64,000 bases of DNA from Methanothermobacter tenebrarum. Its GTDB lineage: Archaea > Methanobacteriota > Methanobacteria > Methanobacteriales > DSM-23052. Below the pieces are notes generated by a model. It was not told the DNA's origin. It saw only the letters and a program-made list of their open reading frames with translations, and made no database searches. Location: NCBI RefSeq assembly GCF_023167465.1, contig NZ_AP025698.1, forward strand, positions 1 to 64,000, in the 5' to 3' direction. Every line of letters begins with the position of its first letter. Positions within the stretch are counted from its first letter, which is position 1. Both the position numbers and the translations under genes were made by a program. Of this stretch, positions 42,600 to 51,698 are shown in pieces.

Positions 42600-43430
42600 A
42601 TGGTTGCAAAGATCGGTGTACTAAAATGTGGAAACCTTGGGACATCCCCAGTGATTGACCTAGTACTTGATGAAAGAGCTGACAGACCAAATGTCGAGAT
42701 CCGTGTAATGGGATCAGGGACTAAAATGAACCCTGAAGATATAGAATTCGTAGTCCCCAAAATGCTCGAACTAGACAGAGACTTTGTCATATTCATAAGC
42801 CCAAACCCAGGGGCGCCAGGACCAGCAAGGGCAAGAGAACTACTCTCTGAAGCCGACGTACCCGCAATGATAGTGGGAGATGCCCCAGGCCTCCGCGTGA
42901 AAGATGAAATCGAAGAACAAGGACTCGGGTACATTATAGTCAAAGCAGACTCCATGATAGGTGCAAGAAGAGAATTCCTAGACCCAACTGAGATGGCAGC
43001 ATTCAATGCAGACTTAATGAAAGTACTCGCATTAACAGGCGCATACAGGGTAGTCCACAACACAATCGACGCCATGATAGCTGATGTAGAAGCTGGAAAA
43101 GAAATTGAACTACCACAGCTTGTAATTACAAGAGACGTGGCAGTCGAAGCCGCAGACTTCAAAAACCCATATGCAAAGGCAAAGGCCATGGCAGCATATG
43201 AAATAGCAACAAAAGTCGCTGACATCGACGTTGAAGGATGCTTCATGGTACAAGACCCAGAAAAATACATCCCAATAGTAGCCTCTGCACACGAAATGAT
43301 GTCAACAGCCGCAAAACTAGCAGAAGAAGCAAGAGAAATAGAAAAATCCAACGACACCGTGAAGAGAACACCACACGGAAAAGAAGGAGAAACACTATCC
43401 AAGGAAAAACTGCTCGAGAAACCTTCATAA
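42600..43430 (+). CDS. mtd: F420-dependent methylene-tetrahydromethanopterin dehydrogenase
   Basis: This methanogenesis enzyme reduces methenyl-H4MPT with F420H2. It is 276 residues from ATG 42600 behind GGTGAT, exactly the known family length. MVAKIGVLKCGNLGTSPVID, then SPNPGAPGPARARELL and MIGARREFLDPTEMAAFN, are diagnostic. An ATG at 42552 would add a non-family extension. The upstream 240 bp holds a TATA-like ACTATAAATC (about 42538-42547) and A-rich sequence. Codons are biased to frequent forms, as expected for abundant protein. Confidence 0.98.
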   Translation: MVAKIGVLKCGNLGTSPVIDLVLDERADRPNVEIRVMGSGTKMNPEDIEFVVPKMLELDRDFVIFISPNPGAPGPARARELLSEADVPAMIVGDAPGLRVKDEIEEQGLGYIIVKADSMIGARREFLDPTEMAAFNADLMKVLALTGAYRVVHNTIDAMIADVEAGKEIELPQLVITRDVAVEAADFKNPYAKAKAMAAYEIATKVADIDVEGCFMVQDPEKYIPIVASAHEMMSTAAKLAEEAREIEKSNDTVKRTPHGKEGETLSKEKLLEKPS

Positions 43431-43432
43431 AA

Positions 43433-43462
43433 TTCTATTTTTTTATTTTCCTCTTTTTTTTG
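43433..43462 (+). terminator. Oligo-T terminator after mtd
   Basis: Successive T-runs (CTATTTTTTTATTTTC, then CTCTTTTTTTT) follow the mtd stop directly. The next gene begins at once after them. Confidence 0.5.
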
Positions 43463-43470
43463 GTGTTTTT

Positions 43471-44847
43471 GTGTTTGATGTGATAATAGTCGGCGCCGGA
43501 CCCGGGGGACTAATCGCCGCAGACAAACTAGCAGACCATTTAAAGGTTCTAGTAGTCGATAAAGGAAGAGACATGGACAAACGATACTGTCCAGCCCTAA
43601 AAGATGGCATATGTAGAAGATGTTCCCCCTGTAACATAATGTGCGGCCTCGGAGGAGCCGGCGGATTATCAGATGGGAAACTAAACCTAAGACCAGACAT
43701 TGGAGGCAACCTAGAAGAATTCGTAGACACCAAGAAAGCATGGGAACTTGTAAAAGAAGTTGACAATTTCTTCCTCAAACATGGAGCCCCAGAAGAATTA
43801 TATTCGCCCGAAGAAAAAGAAGTGGAGAAGATTTTGAAAAAATCAGCTGCAGCTGGTATAAATTTTATCCCTATCATCCAAAGGCATATAGGATCTGATA
43901 AGACGCCCATGGTCCTAAAATCTATAAAGGAAGACCTTGAAAAAAGGGGTGTGAAATTCCTCCTAGAAACAAGGGCATTAGATATTATCACAAAAAATGG
44001 GAAAGTAGAAGGGCTCAAAGTCCAAGATAAGAATGGGAAGGAGAATATTATAAAATGTAGGTTTTTAATTCTTGCACCTGGAAGATCTGGTTCCATGTGG
44101 CTTGCAGAGCAAATGAAAAAACTTTCAATCCCCATAAAGTACAATCCAGTGGATATCGGGGTAAGGGTCGAAATCCCAAGTATAGTAATGGAGGATATCA
44201 CAAGGATAAGCTGGGACCCGAAATTCCATATTATAACAAAAAGCTACGACGACTTTGTAAGAACATTCTGCGTCTGCAACAAAGGATTCGTAGTTGAAGA
44301 AGCCTACGACGACTTCAAGGGAGTTAACGGACATTCAATGCGCACAAAAACATCTGATAATACCAATTTCGCATTTTTAGTTAAAGTTGAACTTACAGAG
44401 CCAGTTGAAAACACATCTGCATACGCCCTTTCAATTGCGAAAATATCTAATACACTTGGTGGGGGTAAACCAATAATACAAAGATTAGGAGACCTTAGAA
44501 GGGGGAGAAGATCCACTTGGAAGAGATTAAAAAGGAGTCCGGTGAAGCCAACACTAAAAGATGTAACACCTGGAGACATTGCACTAGTCCTACCCTACAG
44601 GATAGTCCTCGATATAATAGAAGGCCTAGAAGCACTTGATAAGGTCATACCAGGGGTGGCCTCAGATTATACATTACTATATGCCCCTGAAATAAAACTT
44701 TATGCAATGAGAATAGAAGTAGACAAAAACATGAAAACGCCAATCAAAGGATTATATGCTGTAGGAGATGGAGCAGGAGTTTCTAGGGGCATTGTAGGCG
44801 CTGCAGCCACGGCACTCATAGCCGCAGAACATATAAGTAAATTTTAA
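43471..44847 (+). CDS. FAD-dependent dehydrogenase, COG2509 type, with cysteine cluster
   Basis: This 458-residue flavoprotein has an N-terminal FAD motif VIIVGAGPGGLIAADKLA and a C-terminal GLYAVGDGAGVSRGIVGAA. A cysteine-rich insert (YCPALKDGICRRCSPCNIMC, about 35-55) may bind an Fe-S centre or form disulfides. The substrate is unknown. The GTG start at 43471 with GGTG upstream lies within the mtd T-tract. Read-through from mtd is possible, but there is no evidence that the two work together. Confidence 0.75.
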   Translation: MFDVIIVGAGPGGLIAADKLADHLKVLVVDKGRDMDKRYCPALKDGICRRCSPCNIMCGLGGAGGLSDGKLNLRPDIGGNLEEFVDTKKAWELVKEVDNFFLKHGAPEELYSPEEKEVEKILKKSAAAGINFIPIIQRHIGSDKTPMVLKSIKEDLEKRGVKFLLETRALDIITKNGKVEGLKVQDKNGKENIIKCRFLILAPGRSGSMWLAEQMKKLSIPIKYNPVDIGVRVEIPSIVMEDITRISWDPKFHIITKSYDDFVRTFCVCNKGFVVEEAYDDFKGVNGHSMRTKTSDNTNFAFLVKVELTEPVENTSAYALSIAKISNTLGGGKPIIQRLGDLRRGRRSTWKRLKRSPVKPTLKDVTPGDIALVLPYRIVLDIIEGLEALDKVIPGVASDYTLLYAPEIKLYAMRIEVDKNMKTPIKGLYAVGDGAGVSRGIVGAAATALIAAEHISKF

Positions 44848-44955
44848 ATGTATTCACAATATCTTATTCATCTTTCAATCCACTAGCATGACCCCACCAC
44901 CTACTCTCATACCAACTAAGCTAATAAGGATCACAAGGGCAGTTACGATATGTGG

Positions 44956-44967
44956 GGGGTAGTTCAC
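44956..44967 (+). repeat. Right-end scrap of TnpB-type element
   Basis: GGGGTAGTTCAC is the exact 12-base right-end signature of the element family, preceded by more G. It is isolated in the 190-bp gap between the flavoprotein gene and hisB. No other block survives, so chance similarity cannot be excluded. Confidence 0.3.
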
Positions 44968-45039
44968 ATGTGCCATGATGGTAACTTTAGAAATTGTAGG
45001 GTATGCTTGAAATAGATGAAGCATATTTCCTGGTTAAAT

Positions 45040-45615
45040 TTATAAATAGCCCTTTGTACTTGGTATTTTTTGGTGTTCGATTTTCGAGGCACTTCTTAGT
45101 GAAATTGCAAGTGCTTTGAAAAGAGCTTCTATTTTATGATGATCATTCCCTCCGCGGACTCTTGCATGGATGTTTATCTGGGCATTTTTTGCAAATGAAT
45201 CAATGAAATGTGGAATGTTCTCCGTTGAAATATCACCAACCTTCTCCCTTTCAAATTCCATATCAAGGACGGTGTATGCTCTTCCTCCAAGGTCGACTGC
45301 TACCATTGCAATGGATTCATCCATCGGCACTATTGCATGGGCAATTCTCTTTATACCCCTCTTATCTGATAGGGCTTCTTTGAAGGCCCTGCCGAGTGTT
45401 ATCCCCACATCTTCGATGGTGTGGTGGTCATCAACTTCTAAATCCCCCCTCACCTTTACTTCAAGATCGAATAATCCATGTATTGTGAAAGATTCTAACA
45501 TATGATCGAAGAATTTGAGTCCTGTGTCGATTATATAATTCCCTTCACCATCCAAATTCATATCCACTTTAACCTCGGTTTCACGGGTTTTCCTCGATTT
45601 CTGGGCCTTTCTCAT
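45040..45615 (-). CDS. hisB: Imidazoleglycerol-phosphate dehydratase
   Basis: The enzyme performs the sixth step of histidine synthesis. Duplicated metal-binding motifs are LKFFDHMLESF and VDDHHTIEDVG in the first half, and the equivalent HFIDSFA and GGNDHHKIEALFKA in the second. About 191 residues is the usual archaeal length. ATG at 45615 behind GGGATGA is preferred to 45624. The gene starts inside the 3' end of the ferredoxin gene (35-bp overlap). Confidence 0.96.
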   Translation of the reverse strand: MRKAQKSRKTRETEVKVDMNLDGEGNYIIDTGLKFFDHMLESFTIHGLFDLEVKVRGDLEVDDHHTIEDVGITLGRAFKEALSDKRGIKRIAHAIVPMDESIAMVAVDLGGRAYTVLDMEFEREKVGDISTENIPHFIDSFAKNAQINIHARVRGGNDHHKIEALFKALAISLRSASKIEHQKIPSTKGYL

Positions 45616-45814
45616 AATTATCATCCCTTATTATTCTTATAGCCTCCTCGGGGCATTTGCTTGCGCAGATAATGCAAAGGTGACAATATTCAAGGTTAGA
45701 TGGGATTGCTACTTTCCTTTTCTTGTCTATTGTCCATATTTTACCGCCCTTGGGGCAGGCTTCTTTGCATTTCCCGCAACCTGTACATTTTTCAAGGTCT
45801 ATGATTATCTTCAT
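45581..45814 (-). CDS. Two-cluster 4Fe-4S ferredoxin
   Basis: This 77-residue protein has two cluster motifs: CTGCGKCKEACP (about 10-21) and CHLCIICASKCP (about 44-55). A basic linker separates them (KKRKVAIP). It is a small electron carrier; partner unknown. It is placed between the ModE-type regulator and hisB, overlapping hisB, so its expression is tied to histidine synthesis or to the regulator's unit. Confidence 0.9.
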   Translation of the reverse strand: MKIIIDLEKCTGCGKCKEACPKGGKIWTIDKKRKVAIPSNLEYCHLCIICASKCPEEAIRIIRDDNYEKGPEIEENP

Positions 45815-45829
45815 ATAAGGGTTACCTTT

Positions 45830-46507
45830 TCATGGTTTTATGAGTTCTATGGCTGTCGCCTTGAATCCTGCGAAGACTTCCTTGCCAATTTCTAACTTCA
45901 GCTCATCCAGGGCCTGTTTTGTTATATAACCTGTTAACTCTATGTTATCTGTTTTTAATTTAACCTTCAGTATATTGCCTGCGGATTTGATGGATTTAAT
46001 CTTGGTTTTTATAACGTTTCTTGCGCTTGTTTCATATTTTTTGTCCATGAGTATTATGTCCTCTGGATGTATTAATAGGATTACCTTTTCCCCCTTTTCG
46101 AATTTTTCCTTTAATGGGGCTTTTATAATATTTTCACCGGCTTTAATTTCGATGATCCTATCATCTACTTTTATGTCATTGATGATTCCTCTAATTTCGT
46201 TAAATGCACTTTTTCTAACTAGTACTTGCATTTTACGGTATTCTCGTATTATATATTCACCTATCCTGGTAAGCTGGCTGCTTCCCCCTCCACCACTCCC
46301 GCCTCTTCTTGTTGAAACAATTTTTTCACCGAGTGCATGTTCTATCCTTTTTATATATAAGAGCGCTGTCCTATAGGGGATTTCTGATTTTTCAGAGGCC
46401 CTTTTTATCGACTTGTATTCATTTATTGATTGGAGTAATCTGAACTTTTTATTATCGATCCAAATGCTCTTTCCTTTTATTTTTAATTTGTAGTTTTCTT
46501 TTAGCAT
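45830..46507 (-). CDS. ModE-type transcriptional regulator with TOBE domains
   Basis: The 225 residues begin with a winged helix of the ModE/LysR kind (FRLLQSINEYKSIKRASEKS, SEIPYRTALLYIKRIEHALG). A glycine-rich linker GGSGGGGSS and two TOBE-like domains (about 100-160 and 165-225) follow, which would bind molybdate or tungstate. Such regulators control molybdate/tungstate uptake and Mo/W formylmethanofuran dehydrogenase genes, none of which is adjacent. GGAGGATAACA precedes the ATG. It is 15 bp from the ferredoxin gene downstream. Confidence 0.85.
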   Translation of the reverse strand: MLKENYKLKIKGKSIWIDNKKFRLLQSINEYKSIKRASEKSEIPYRTALLYIKRIEHALGEKIVSTRRGGSGGGGSSQLTRIGEYIIREYRKMQVLVRKSAFNEIRGIINDIKVDDRIIEIKAGENIIKAPLKEKFEKGEKVILLIHPEDIILMDKKYETSARNVIKTKIKSIKSAGNILKVKLKTDNIELTGYITKQALDELKLEIGKEVFAGFKATAIELIKP

Positions 46508-46522
46508 TGTTATCCTCCCAAA

Positions 46523-48085
46523 TTATCTGGGAGTGTGCTTATCGATAAAGTCGATTAATCTGTTGATCGGCCCCTCCAGTGGCCCCATTCTTGAACTGAA
46601 ACGTTTCATCAAACGTATATCCCTTTTTTCGAAACCTTTCACGGCTAATAGTGCTGTTACATATATTGGGGATGATACTATAAGTGCTATTATAAGTCCT
46701 GTTATTGTATTGGGTATTATGATGAGGGGGATGGCTGTTATGATGGATGCTAGTGTTATCTTCCAAAATGAGGTGTATGGTAGTCTCACATTGGTGATTT
46801 GGAACGTTTTCCATAGTGAAAGTAGCATTATAATGAATGTTGCGATGGTTGTTGCAAGAGCACCCCCCTCAATACCATAAACTGGTACCATGATAACGTT
46901 AAGTACTAGGTTTATGAGAGTACCTATCAATAATATGTACATTGGAAGACGTGGGTAGCCTATTCCTTGGGTGATGCTTGCAGATACTGCGAAGAGTGTG
47001 TAGAATGTCATGCCAACGACAAGAATTGTAAGCGCACCAGCACCATAAATGAAAGCACCCCCAAAAAGAAGTTCAAGGATAGGCTTTGAAAATATTGCAA
47101 TACCCACACATAATGGGAGGACAAATAACAGTACAAGCCTATAGGATTGCACAACATAAGTTTCAAGCAAACTCTTGTCTTTAAGCGCTGAAGCTTCTGA
47201 AGCGGCTGGTAAAACAGCTGTAGCAACTGAAAGGGAGACAATAAGTGGTAATCTTGCGATCGGATCCGCGGCAGTATAATAACCAACAGCCCTAGTCGCT
47301 AGGAATATGCCTATAGCAAAAACACTTATATCATAGATGGCCATTTCAGATAATGCTGTTATAATTACCGGGATGGAAAAACCTAAAAGGACTTTCATTA
47401 ATCCTAACTCTTCTTGGAAATTTAATTTGTTCTCACGATCAACTGGTGGAAGGTAATCTTTAAGTAACTTTTCATAGATTACAAATGCAGAAACTGCAGA
47501 TGCTATAAAACCGAAACCTGTACCTATAACAGCCCCGGCCGCATAAAAACCAACCATTACAAATAAGACTGCGAATATTATCATGAATATTTGTTCAATT
47601 GCCCGTGTCACGACAACATACTCCATCCTATAAATGCCCTGGAAGGCGCCCCTGAATGCGCCTACGATAACACTAAATGGTGTGATAAGTGAAACAGCTT
47701 GTATAGGATACAGTGCAAGGGGCTTATGGAAAACATCATTTGCAAGCCAGGGTGCTATGAAAAATATTATAATAGAAAAACTAAGACCAAGGATGATCAT
47801 CAGCTTCAAAGAGGTGTGAAGGACTTGTGTTGCCATCTGATCTTCATTGAGGGCCTTGTACTGTGCGATATATTTTGCGATGGCTGGTGGCAGACCACCA
47901 GCTGAGAGTATTTGGAATATCCCCTGGAGGGGGAATGTTAAGCCGAGAAGACCATAACCTTCAGGTCCAAGCAATCTGGTCATGAATACTCTGTATATGT
48001 ATCCTCCAACTCTGAAAAGGAGGCTGCTGACCATTATAAGGAAGCTGCCCTTCACTAGTTTTGATGTGCTACTTGTCAAACTCAT
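46523..48085 (-). CDS. Wzx/MurJ-like lipid-linked oligosaccharide flippase
   Basis: This MATE/MOP-superfamily membrane protein of about 520 residues has fourteen hydrophobic segments. It starts with VKGSFLIMVSSLLFRVGGYI and RLLGPEGYGLLGLTFPL, the family N-terminus. It probably flips polyprenyl-linked glycan or pseudomurein precursors. ATG at 48085 behind GGGTGATTTA is preferred to the start at 48097. It is 15 bp before the ModE-type gene on the same strand, so both may be co-transcribed. Confidence 0.87.
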   Translation of the reverse strand: MSLTSSTSKLVKGSFLIMVSSLLFRVGGYIYRVFMTRLLGPEGYGLLGLTFPLQGIFQILSAGGLPPAIAKYIAQYKALNEDQMATQVLHTSLKLMIILGLSFSIIIFFIAPWLANDVFHKPLALYPIQAVSLITPFSVIVGAFRGAFQGIYRMEYVVVTRAIEQIFMIIFAVLFVMVGFYAAGAVIGTGFGFIASAVSAFVIYEKLLKDYLPPVDRENKLNFQEELGLMKVLLGFSIPVIITALSEMAIYDISVFAIGIFLATRAVGYYTAADPIARLPLIVSLSVATAVLPAASEASALKDKSLLETYVVQSYRLVLLFVLPLCVGIAIFSKPILELLFGGAFIYGAGALTILVVGMTFYTLFAVSASITQGIGYPRLPMYILLIGTLINLVLNVIMVPVYGIEGGALATTIATFIIMLLSLWKTFQITNVRLPYTSFWKITLASIITAIPLIIIPNTITGLIIALIVSSPIYVTALLAVKGFEKRDIRLMKRFSSRMGPLEGPINRLIDFIDKHTPR

Positions 48086-48126
48086 TAAATCACCCAAGAA
48101 AAAAAATAAAGGACCCTGGTGAATGA

Positions 48127-48708
48127 TTATTCTTTTTCCAAGAATCTTATGAACATTTTAAGGGTCTTCTGGAGGCTTCTGAATCCTTCTTTGTCCTTTT
48201 TAACCCCTTCCAGCGTGTCTTTTGACCAGAAACATGCGCCGAGGTTTGCTCCGAAGGCTCCTCCGCTTACTGGTATCACGCCATTTGCTATATAGAATGT
48301 GTGTATTTGTTGGATTGCGAGTTCCTGTCCCCCGGCTCTGTCACCGCCAACGGCGATTGCCATTCCGGTTTTTCCACGGAGAATATCATAATCTTTCATG
48401 TTGAGTGCTCGGCATCTGTCTATTATAATCTTGGTTTGGGCGCTTAGCCCACCATTGTAAACAGGTGTGGCGATTAATATGCCCCTTGCCCTTGGGAGGA
48501 GATCATAGAGGGTGTACATATCATCCTTGTTTATGCACTCTTTTTTCTTTAAACAATAATCGCAGTGTTTACATGGACTTAGGTCTTTTCCTCTGACAGT
48601 GAAAAATTCCGTTTCGTATCCTTCATTTTCTAGCGTGTTAAGGGCTTTTTTCAGCACGTATTCTGTGGCTTGTTTTCGTGGGCTTCCGCATATGCCGATT
48701 ACATCCAT
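48127..48708 (-). CDS. Iron-sulfur flavoprotein (NADPH-dependent FMN reductase fold)
   Basis: This 193-residue flavodoxin-like protein has the FMN phosphate loop GICGSPRKQATEYVL. The compact cluster motif CKHCDYCLKKKEC (about 47-59) defines archaeal iron-sulfur flavoproteins. FMN contacts include TPVYNGGLSAQTK and VGGDRAGGQE. Family members pass electrons from ferredoxin and may reduce oxygen species. Upstream are a TATA-like CCATATAAAA (about 48736-48745) and, farther out, an AACTTATAAGTT palindrome block. The flippase gene downstream is 42 bp away. Confidence 0.9.
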   Translation of the reverse strand: MDVIGICGSPRKQATEYVLKKALNTLENEGYETEFFTVRGKDLSPCKHCDYCLKKKECINKDDMYTLYDLLPRARGILIATPVYNGGLSAQTKIIIDRCRALNMKDYDILRGKTGMAIAVGGDRAGGQELAIQQIHTFYIANGVIPVSGGAFGANLGACFWSKDTLEGVKKDKEGFRSLQKTLKMFIRFLEKE

Positions 48709-48788
48709 TATTTCACCCGGCTTCAGATCTGTTTTATATGGCTTTTTGGTGTGTTGGATAATCTTTTTTAGCTTTTAACATCCACCTA

Positions 48789-48825
48789 ATAACTTGTAAG
48801 TTATAACTTTTAACTTATAAGTTAT
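48789..48825. repeat. AACTTATAAGTT-type palindrome cluster upstream of the iron-sulfur flavoprotein gene
   Basis: TAACTTATAAGTTA (48811-48824) is a perfect palindrome, preceded by the related AACTTGTAAGTTATAACTTT (48791-48810). The block sits about 45 bp upstream of the flavoprotein TATA box, within the 145-bp gap to fae-hps. Confidence 0.55.
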
Positions 48826-48853
48826 GTGTGGGGGTAAAATAAAAAAATAATGT

Positions 48854-50047
48854 CTAGATTGGCTCATCTTCTTCATGTGGTAATCTCATTGTGTCAGGAT
48901 CTGGTGGCAATTCCTCTAAGAAATCCTCTGCTGCTCTTCGCGGATCCTTGGATCCAGTTATATACCTTCCAACAACTATTATATCAGCACCACTTTCAAG
49001 GGCTCTTCTTGTCTTGGATGGTGTTATTCCACCCGCCACAGCAACTAATCCTCTTTCACCGATGATCTCCTTTATCTTTGGGATGTCACCCCATTCTGAA
49101 ACTTCTGCTGCTCCAACATCAATATTCTTATGTAAAAGTACGATCTCGGGCTTGTATCTAAGTTCTTCAAGTTTTTCTGCGACATTTTCAACATTCATCA
49201 TATCAAGGATAGAATATATGCCCTGTTTTCGCGCTTCATGGACAGCTTTCTCAATTGTTGCTTTTGTTGCAAGTCCTGATATGGCAACAGCATCCGCTGT
49301 TTCATCAGCCGCCATCTTAACTTCCATCCTACCAACATCTAAAGTTTTAAGATCTGCTATTATAAACGCGTCCTTTCTCAGTTTCCGTATCCTATTCACG
49401 ATCCCTACACCAAACTTTTTGACAAGTGGCGTGCCCGCCTCGAGCAGTATCCTTTCACGTGGTGGGAGAACATCCACCACCCTCTCCATTTCTTCAACAC
49501 TTTCAAGATCCAACGCCACTTGTAAATATGGTGGGTTCCATAATCTTATAGGCTTGAACCCCATAACAGGATGCACACCCCTATCCTTTTCAGAAAGGAT
49601 CTTTTCAATTGATGGGTAACCTTCCATGGCCCTTCTTATTGCAAGTTTTGTCGCCCCATAATTATAATGGTAGATTTTCTGGTAATCCTCCGCCTCTGGA
49701 TGGATGAAAACACTCACAATTATGACCAGATCTTCAACCTTCTCCTTTGGTATTATCCCCTCTTCCACGGCATCTGCAACAGCCCTTGCAACAGCTGTCT
49801 GAGCAGGCCCGAATACTTTATTAGCATCTTCCAAACATCCAATGGTCACCTTTGGTATCATTAATGTTGCGGGTTTTGTCATTAGATTGGGCCTTATAAC
49901 AGAAAGCAAGGGCGTGTGGCCGATTGAAATATTTGTAAGTCCGGTTGCAAAGGCCGAGCCTACAATACCTTCCTTATCCCCTATTATAAGATCTATATGG
50001 GCGACTTCATTGCCTTTTCCTATCAGCGCTTCACTAATCCTATACAT
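48854..50047 (-). CDS. Fae-Hps fusion: formaldehyde-activating enzyme and hexulose-6-phosphate synthase
   Basis: This 397-residue bifunctional protein has an N-terminal Fae domain (about 1-160: GKGNEVAHIDLIIGDKEG, TPLLSVIRPNLMTKPATLMI) that joins formaldehyde to H4MPT. A C-terminal 3-hexulose-6-phosphate synthase (about 185-397: AGTPLVKKFGV, IIADLKTLDVG, VAGGITPSKT) follows. In methanogens it supplies ribose phosphate by the reverse RuMP route and keeps the released formaldehyde bound to H4MPT. ATG at 50047 follows GGAGGATTCGA. It stands alone on its transcript. Confidence 0.95.
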   Translation of the reverse strand: MYRISEALIGKGNEVAHIDLIIGDKEGIVGSAFATGLTNISIGHTPLLSVIRPNLMTKPATLMIPKVTIGCLEDANKVFGPAQTAVARAVADAVEEGIIPKEKVEDLVIIVSVFIHPEAEDYQKIYHYNYGATKLAIRRAMEGYPSIEKILSEKDRGVHPVMGFKPIRLWNPPYLQVALDLESVEEMERVVDVLPPRERILLEAGTPLVKKFGVGIVNRIRKLRKDAFIIADLKTLDVGRMEVKMAADETADAVAISGLATKATIEKAVHEARKQGIYSILDMMNVENVAEKLEELRYKPEIVLLHKNIDVGAAEVSEWGDIPKIKEIIGERGLVAVAGGITPSKTRRALESGADIIVVGRYITGSKDPRRAAEDFLEELPPDPDTMRLPHEEDEPI

Positions 50048-50271
50048 TCGAATCCTCCAAAATTATTTGTTCATATATGCTTCCATTTGTGATATTAATT
50101 TTCTCCTTGAAAACTCATATAAAATTTTCACGAAGGGTTAGTATCCTAAACAAGGAACCTAGTAAATCAATCTCAATTCTTGATTTTTATAATAATTTTA
50201 TAAGTTAAAATATAAAAAGTAGTCTAATTGGGGAATATTTTGCAGTTTTTTATGAAAAAATATAGTGGTTT

Positions 50272-51573
50272 TTATTTGTTGTTTTCTGGTAGGGTGCCTG
50301 TGAGGTAGTCTTCGTATCCTTGGAGGTCTAATAGTCCGTGTCCTGAGAAGTTGATTACTATCGTCTTTTCTTCGCCGGTTTTTTTACATTTTTTGGCTTC
50401 GTCGATTGCCACTTTTATCGCGTGGCATGTTTCTGGTGCTGGTATAACACCCTCTGCCTTTGCAAATGTCACACCACTTTCAAATACTGATTTTTGGCTA
50501 ACGGCTCGTGCTTTCACTATCTTTTCTTTTACTAGTAGTGCGATTTGTGGCGCCATTCCATGGTATCGTAGGCCACCTGCGTGTACTGAGGGTGGTATGA
50601 AGTCATGTCCTAGTGTGTACATCTTAAGTAGGGGTGTCATTCCTGCTGTGTCACCGTAATCGTAGCGGTACTCTCCTTGGGTGAGGGTTGGGCAGGCTAC
50701 GGGTTCTGATGCTATGAATTCGCAGTCGAGCTTTCCATCTATTTTATCTTTTACGAAGGGCAGTATTGTTCCGCCGAAGTTGCTTCCTCCACCAACACAT
50801 CCGATCATGATGTCTGGGGTCTCTTCTGCGATTTCAAGTTGTTTTTTTAATTCTAATCCTATGACGGTCTGGTGTAGGAGTACATGGTTCAGTACGCTAC
50901 CGAGGGAGTAGTATGCCTTTTCGTTTTGTAGTGCCTCTTCTATGGCCTCTGATATTGCTATACCGAGGGATCCTGGATGTTCGGGGTTTTCCTTTAATAT
51001 TTTCCGCCCGAATTCTGTGTCTGTGCTTGGTGATGGTACGATTTCAGCTCCATAGATTTGCATTATTGTTTTTCTATAAGGTTTTTGGTTGTATGATACT
51101 CTTACCATGTATACTTTGCATTCTAGGCCCATTAGTGAACATGCAAGGGATAATGCGCTCCCCCATTGTCCCGCTCCTGTCTCTGTTGTAAGTCTTTCTG
51201 CACCGTCTTTTTTCGCATAGTATGCTTGTGCTATTGCTGTGTTGAGTTTGTGGCTTCCTGTTGGTGAGTAGTCTTCTCTTTTGTAGTATATTCTGGCGGG
51301 TGTGTCTAGCATTTTTTCGAGGCCTTTTGCCCTGAATAGTGGTGTTGGCCTTCCTATTCTCTTGTAAATTTCTCTAATTTCTTTTGGGATTTTTATCCAT
51401 CTTTCCATGGACATTTCTTGTTCTAGCACGCCACTTGAGAACATCTGGGGTAATTTACTTATGTTGTCTTTTTCTTCGGGGTTTTTTGGTTCTGGTAATG
51501 GTACTGGTAGGTCTGAGTTAATGTTATACCATTTTTTTGGTAATTCTTTTTCATCTAGTATTATCTTGTTCAT
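50272..51573 (-). CDS. trpB2: Tryptophan synthase beta-like protein TrpB2
   Basis: This 433-residue PLP enzyme of the TrpB2 branch has the PLP lysine in GSHKLNTAIAQAYY. GAGQWGSALSLACSLMG and GCVGGGSNFGG follow, and the C-terminal serine-glycine region INFSGHGLLDLQGYEDYL. TrpB2 lacks TrpA contacts and acts as an indole-scavenging synthase; no trp operon is adjacent. ATG at 51573 behind AGGTGATC is preferred to 51606. The 224-bp gap downstream, to fae-hps, shows nothing but A/T-rich sequence. Confidence 0.93.
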   Translation of the reverse strand: MNKIILDEKELPKKWYNINSDLPVPLPEPKNPEEKDNISKLPQMFSSGVLEQEMSMERWIKIPKEIREIYKRIGRPTPLFRAKGLEKMLDTPARIYYKREDYSPTGSHKLNTAIAQAYYAKKDGAERLTTETGAGQWGSALSLACSLMGLECKVYMVRVSYNQKPYRKTIMQIYGAEIVPSPSTDTEFGRKILKENPEHPGSLGIAISEAIEEALQNEKAYYSLGSVLNHVLLHQTVIGLELKKQLEIAEETPDIMIGCVGGGSNFGGTILPFVKDKIDGKLDCEFIASEPVACPTLTQGEYRYDYGDTAGMTPLLKMYTLGHDFIPPSVHAGGLRYHGMAPQIALLVKEKIVKARAVSQKSVFESGVTFAKAEGVIPAPETCHAIKVAIDEAKKCKKTGEEKTIVINFSGHGLLDLQGYEDYLTGTLPENNK

Positions 51574-51698
51574 TTGATCACCTTTCATAGGTTGGCATGG
51601 TACCAAATTATCTATAAAGCACTATTTAAATCTTTGCTGTACAAAAACATACATTAGGTGATAAGGTTTTTCTGAACATAACACCTTACATTACCCCC

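Noticed and set aside
42548..43741. 397-codon minus-strand frame opposite mtd
   Set aside because: It is a long antisense shadow caused by codon bias of mtd; the plus strand encodes the known 276-residue enzyme.
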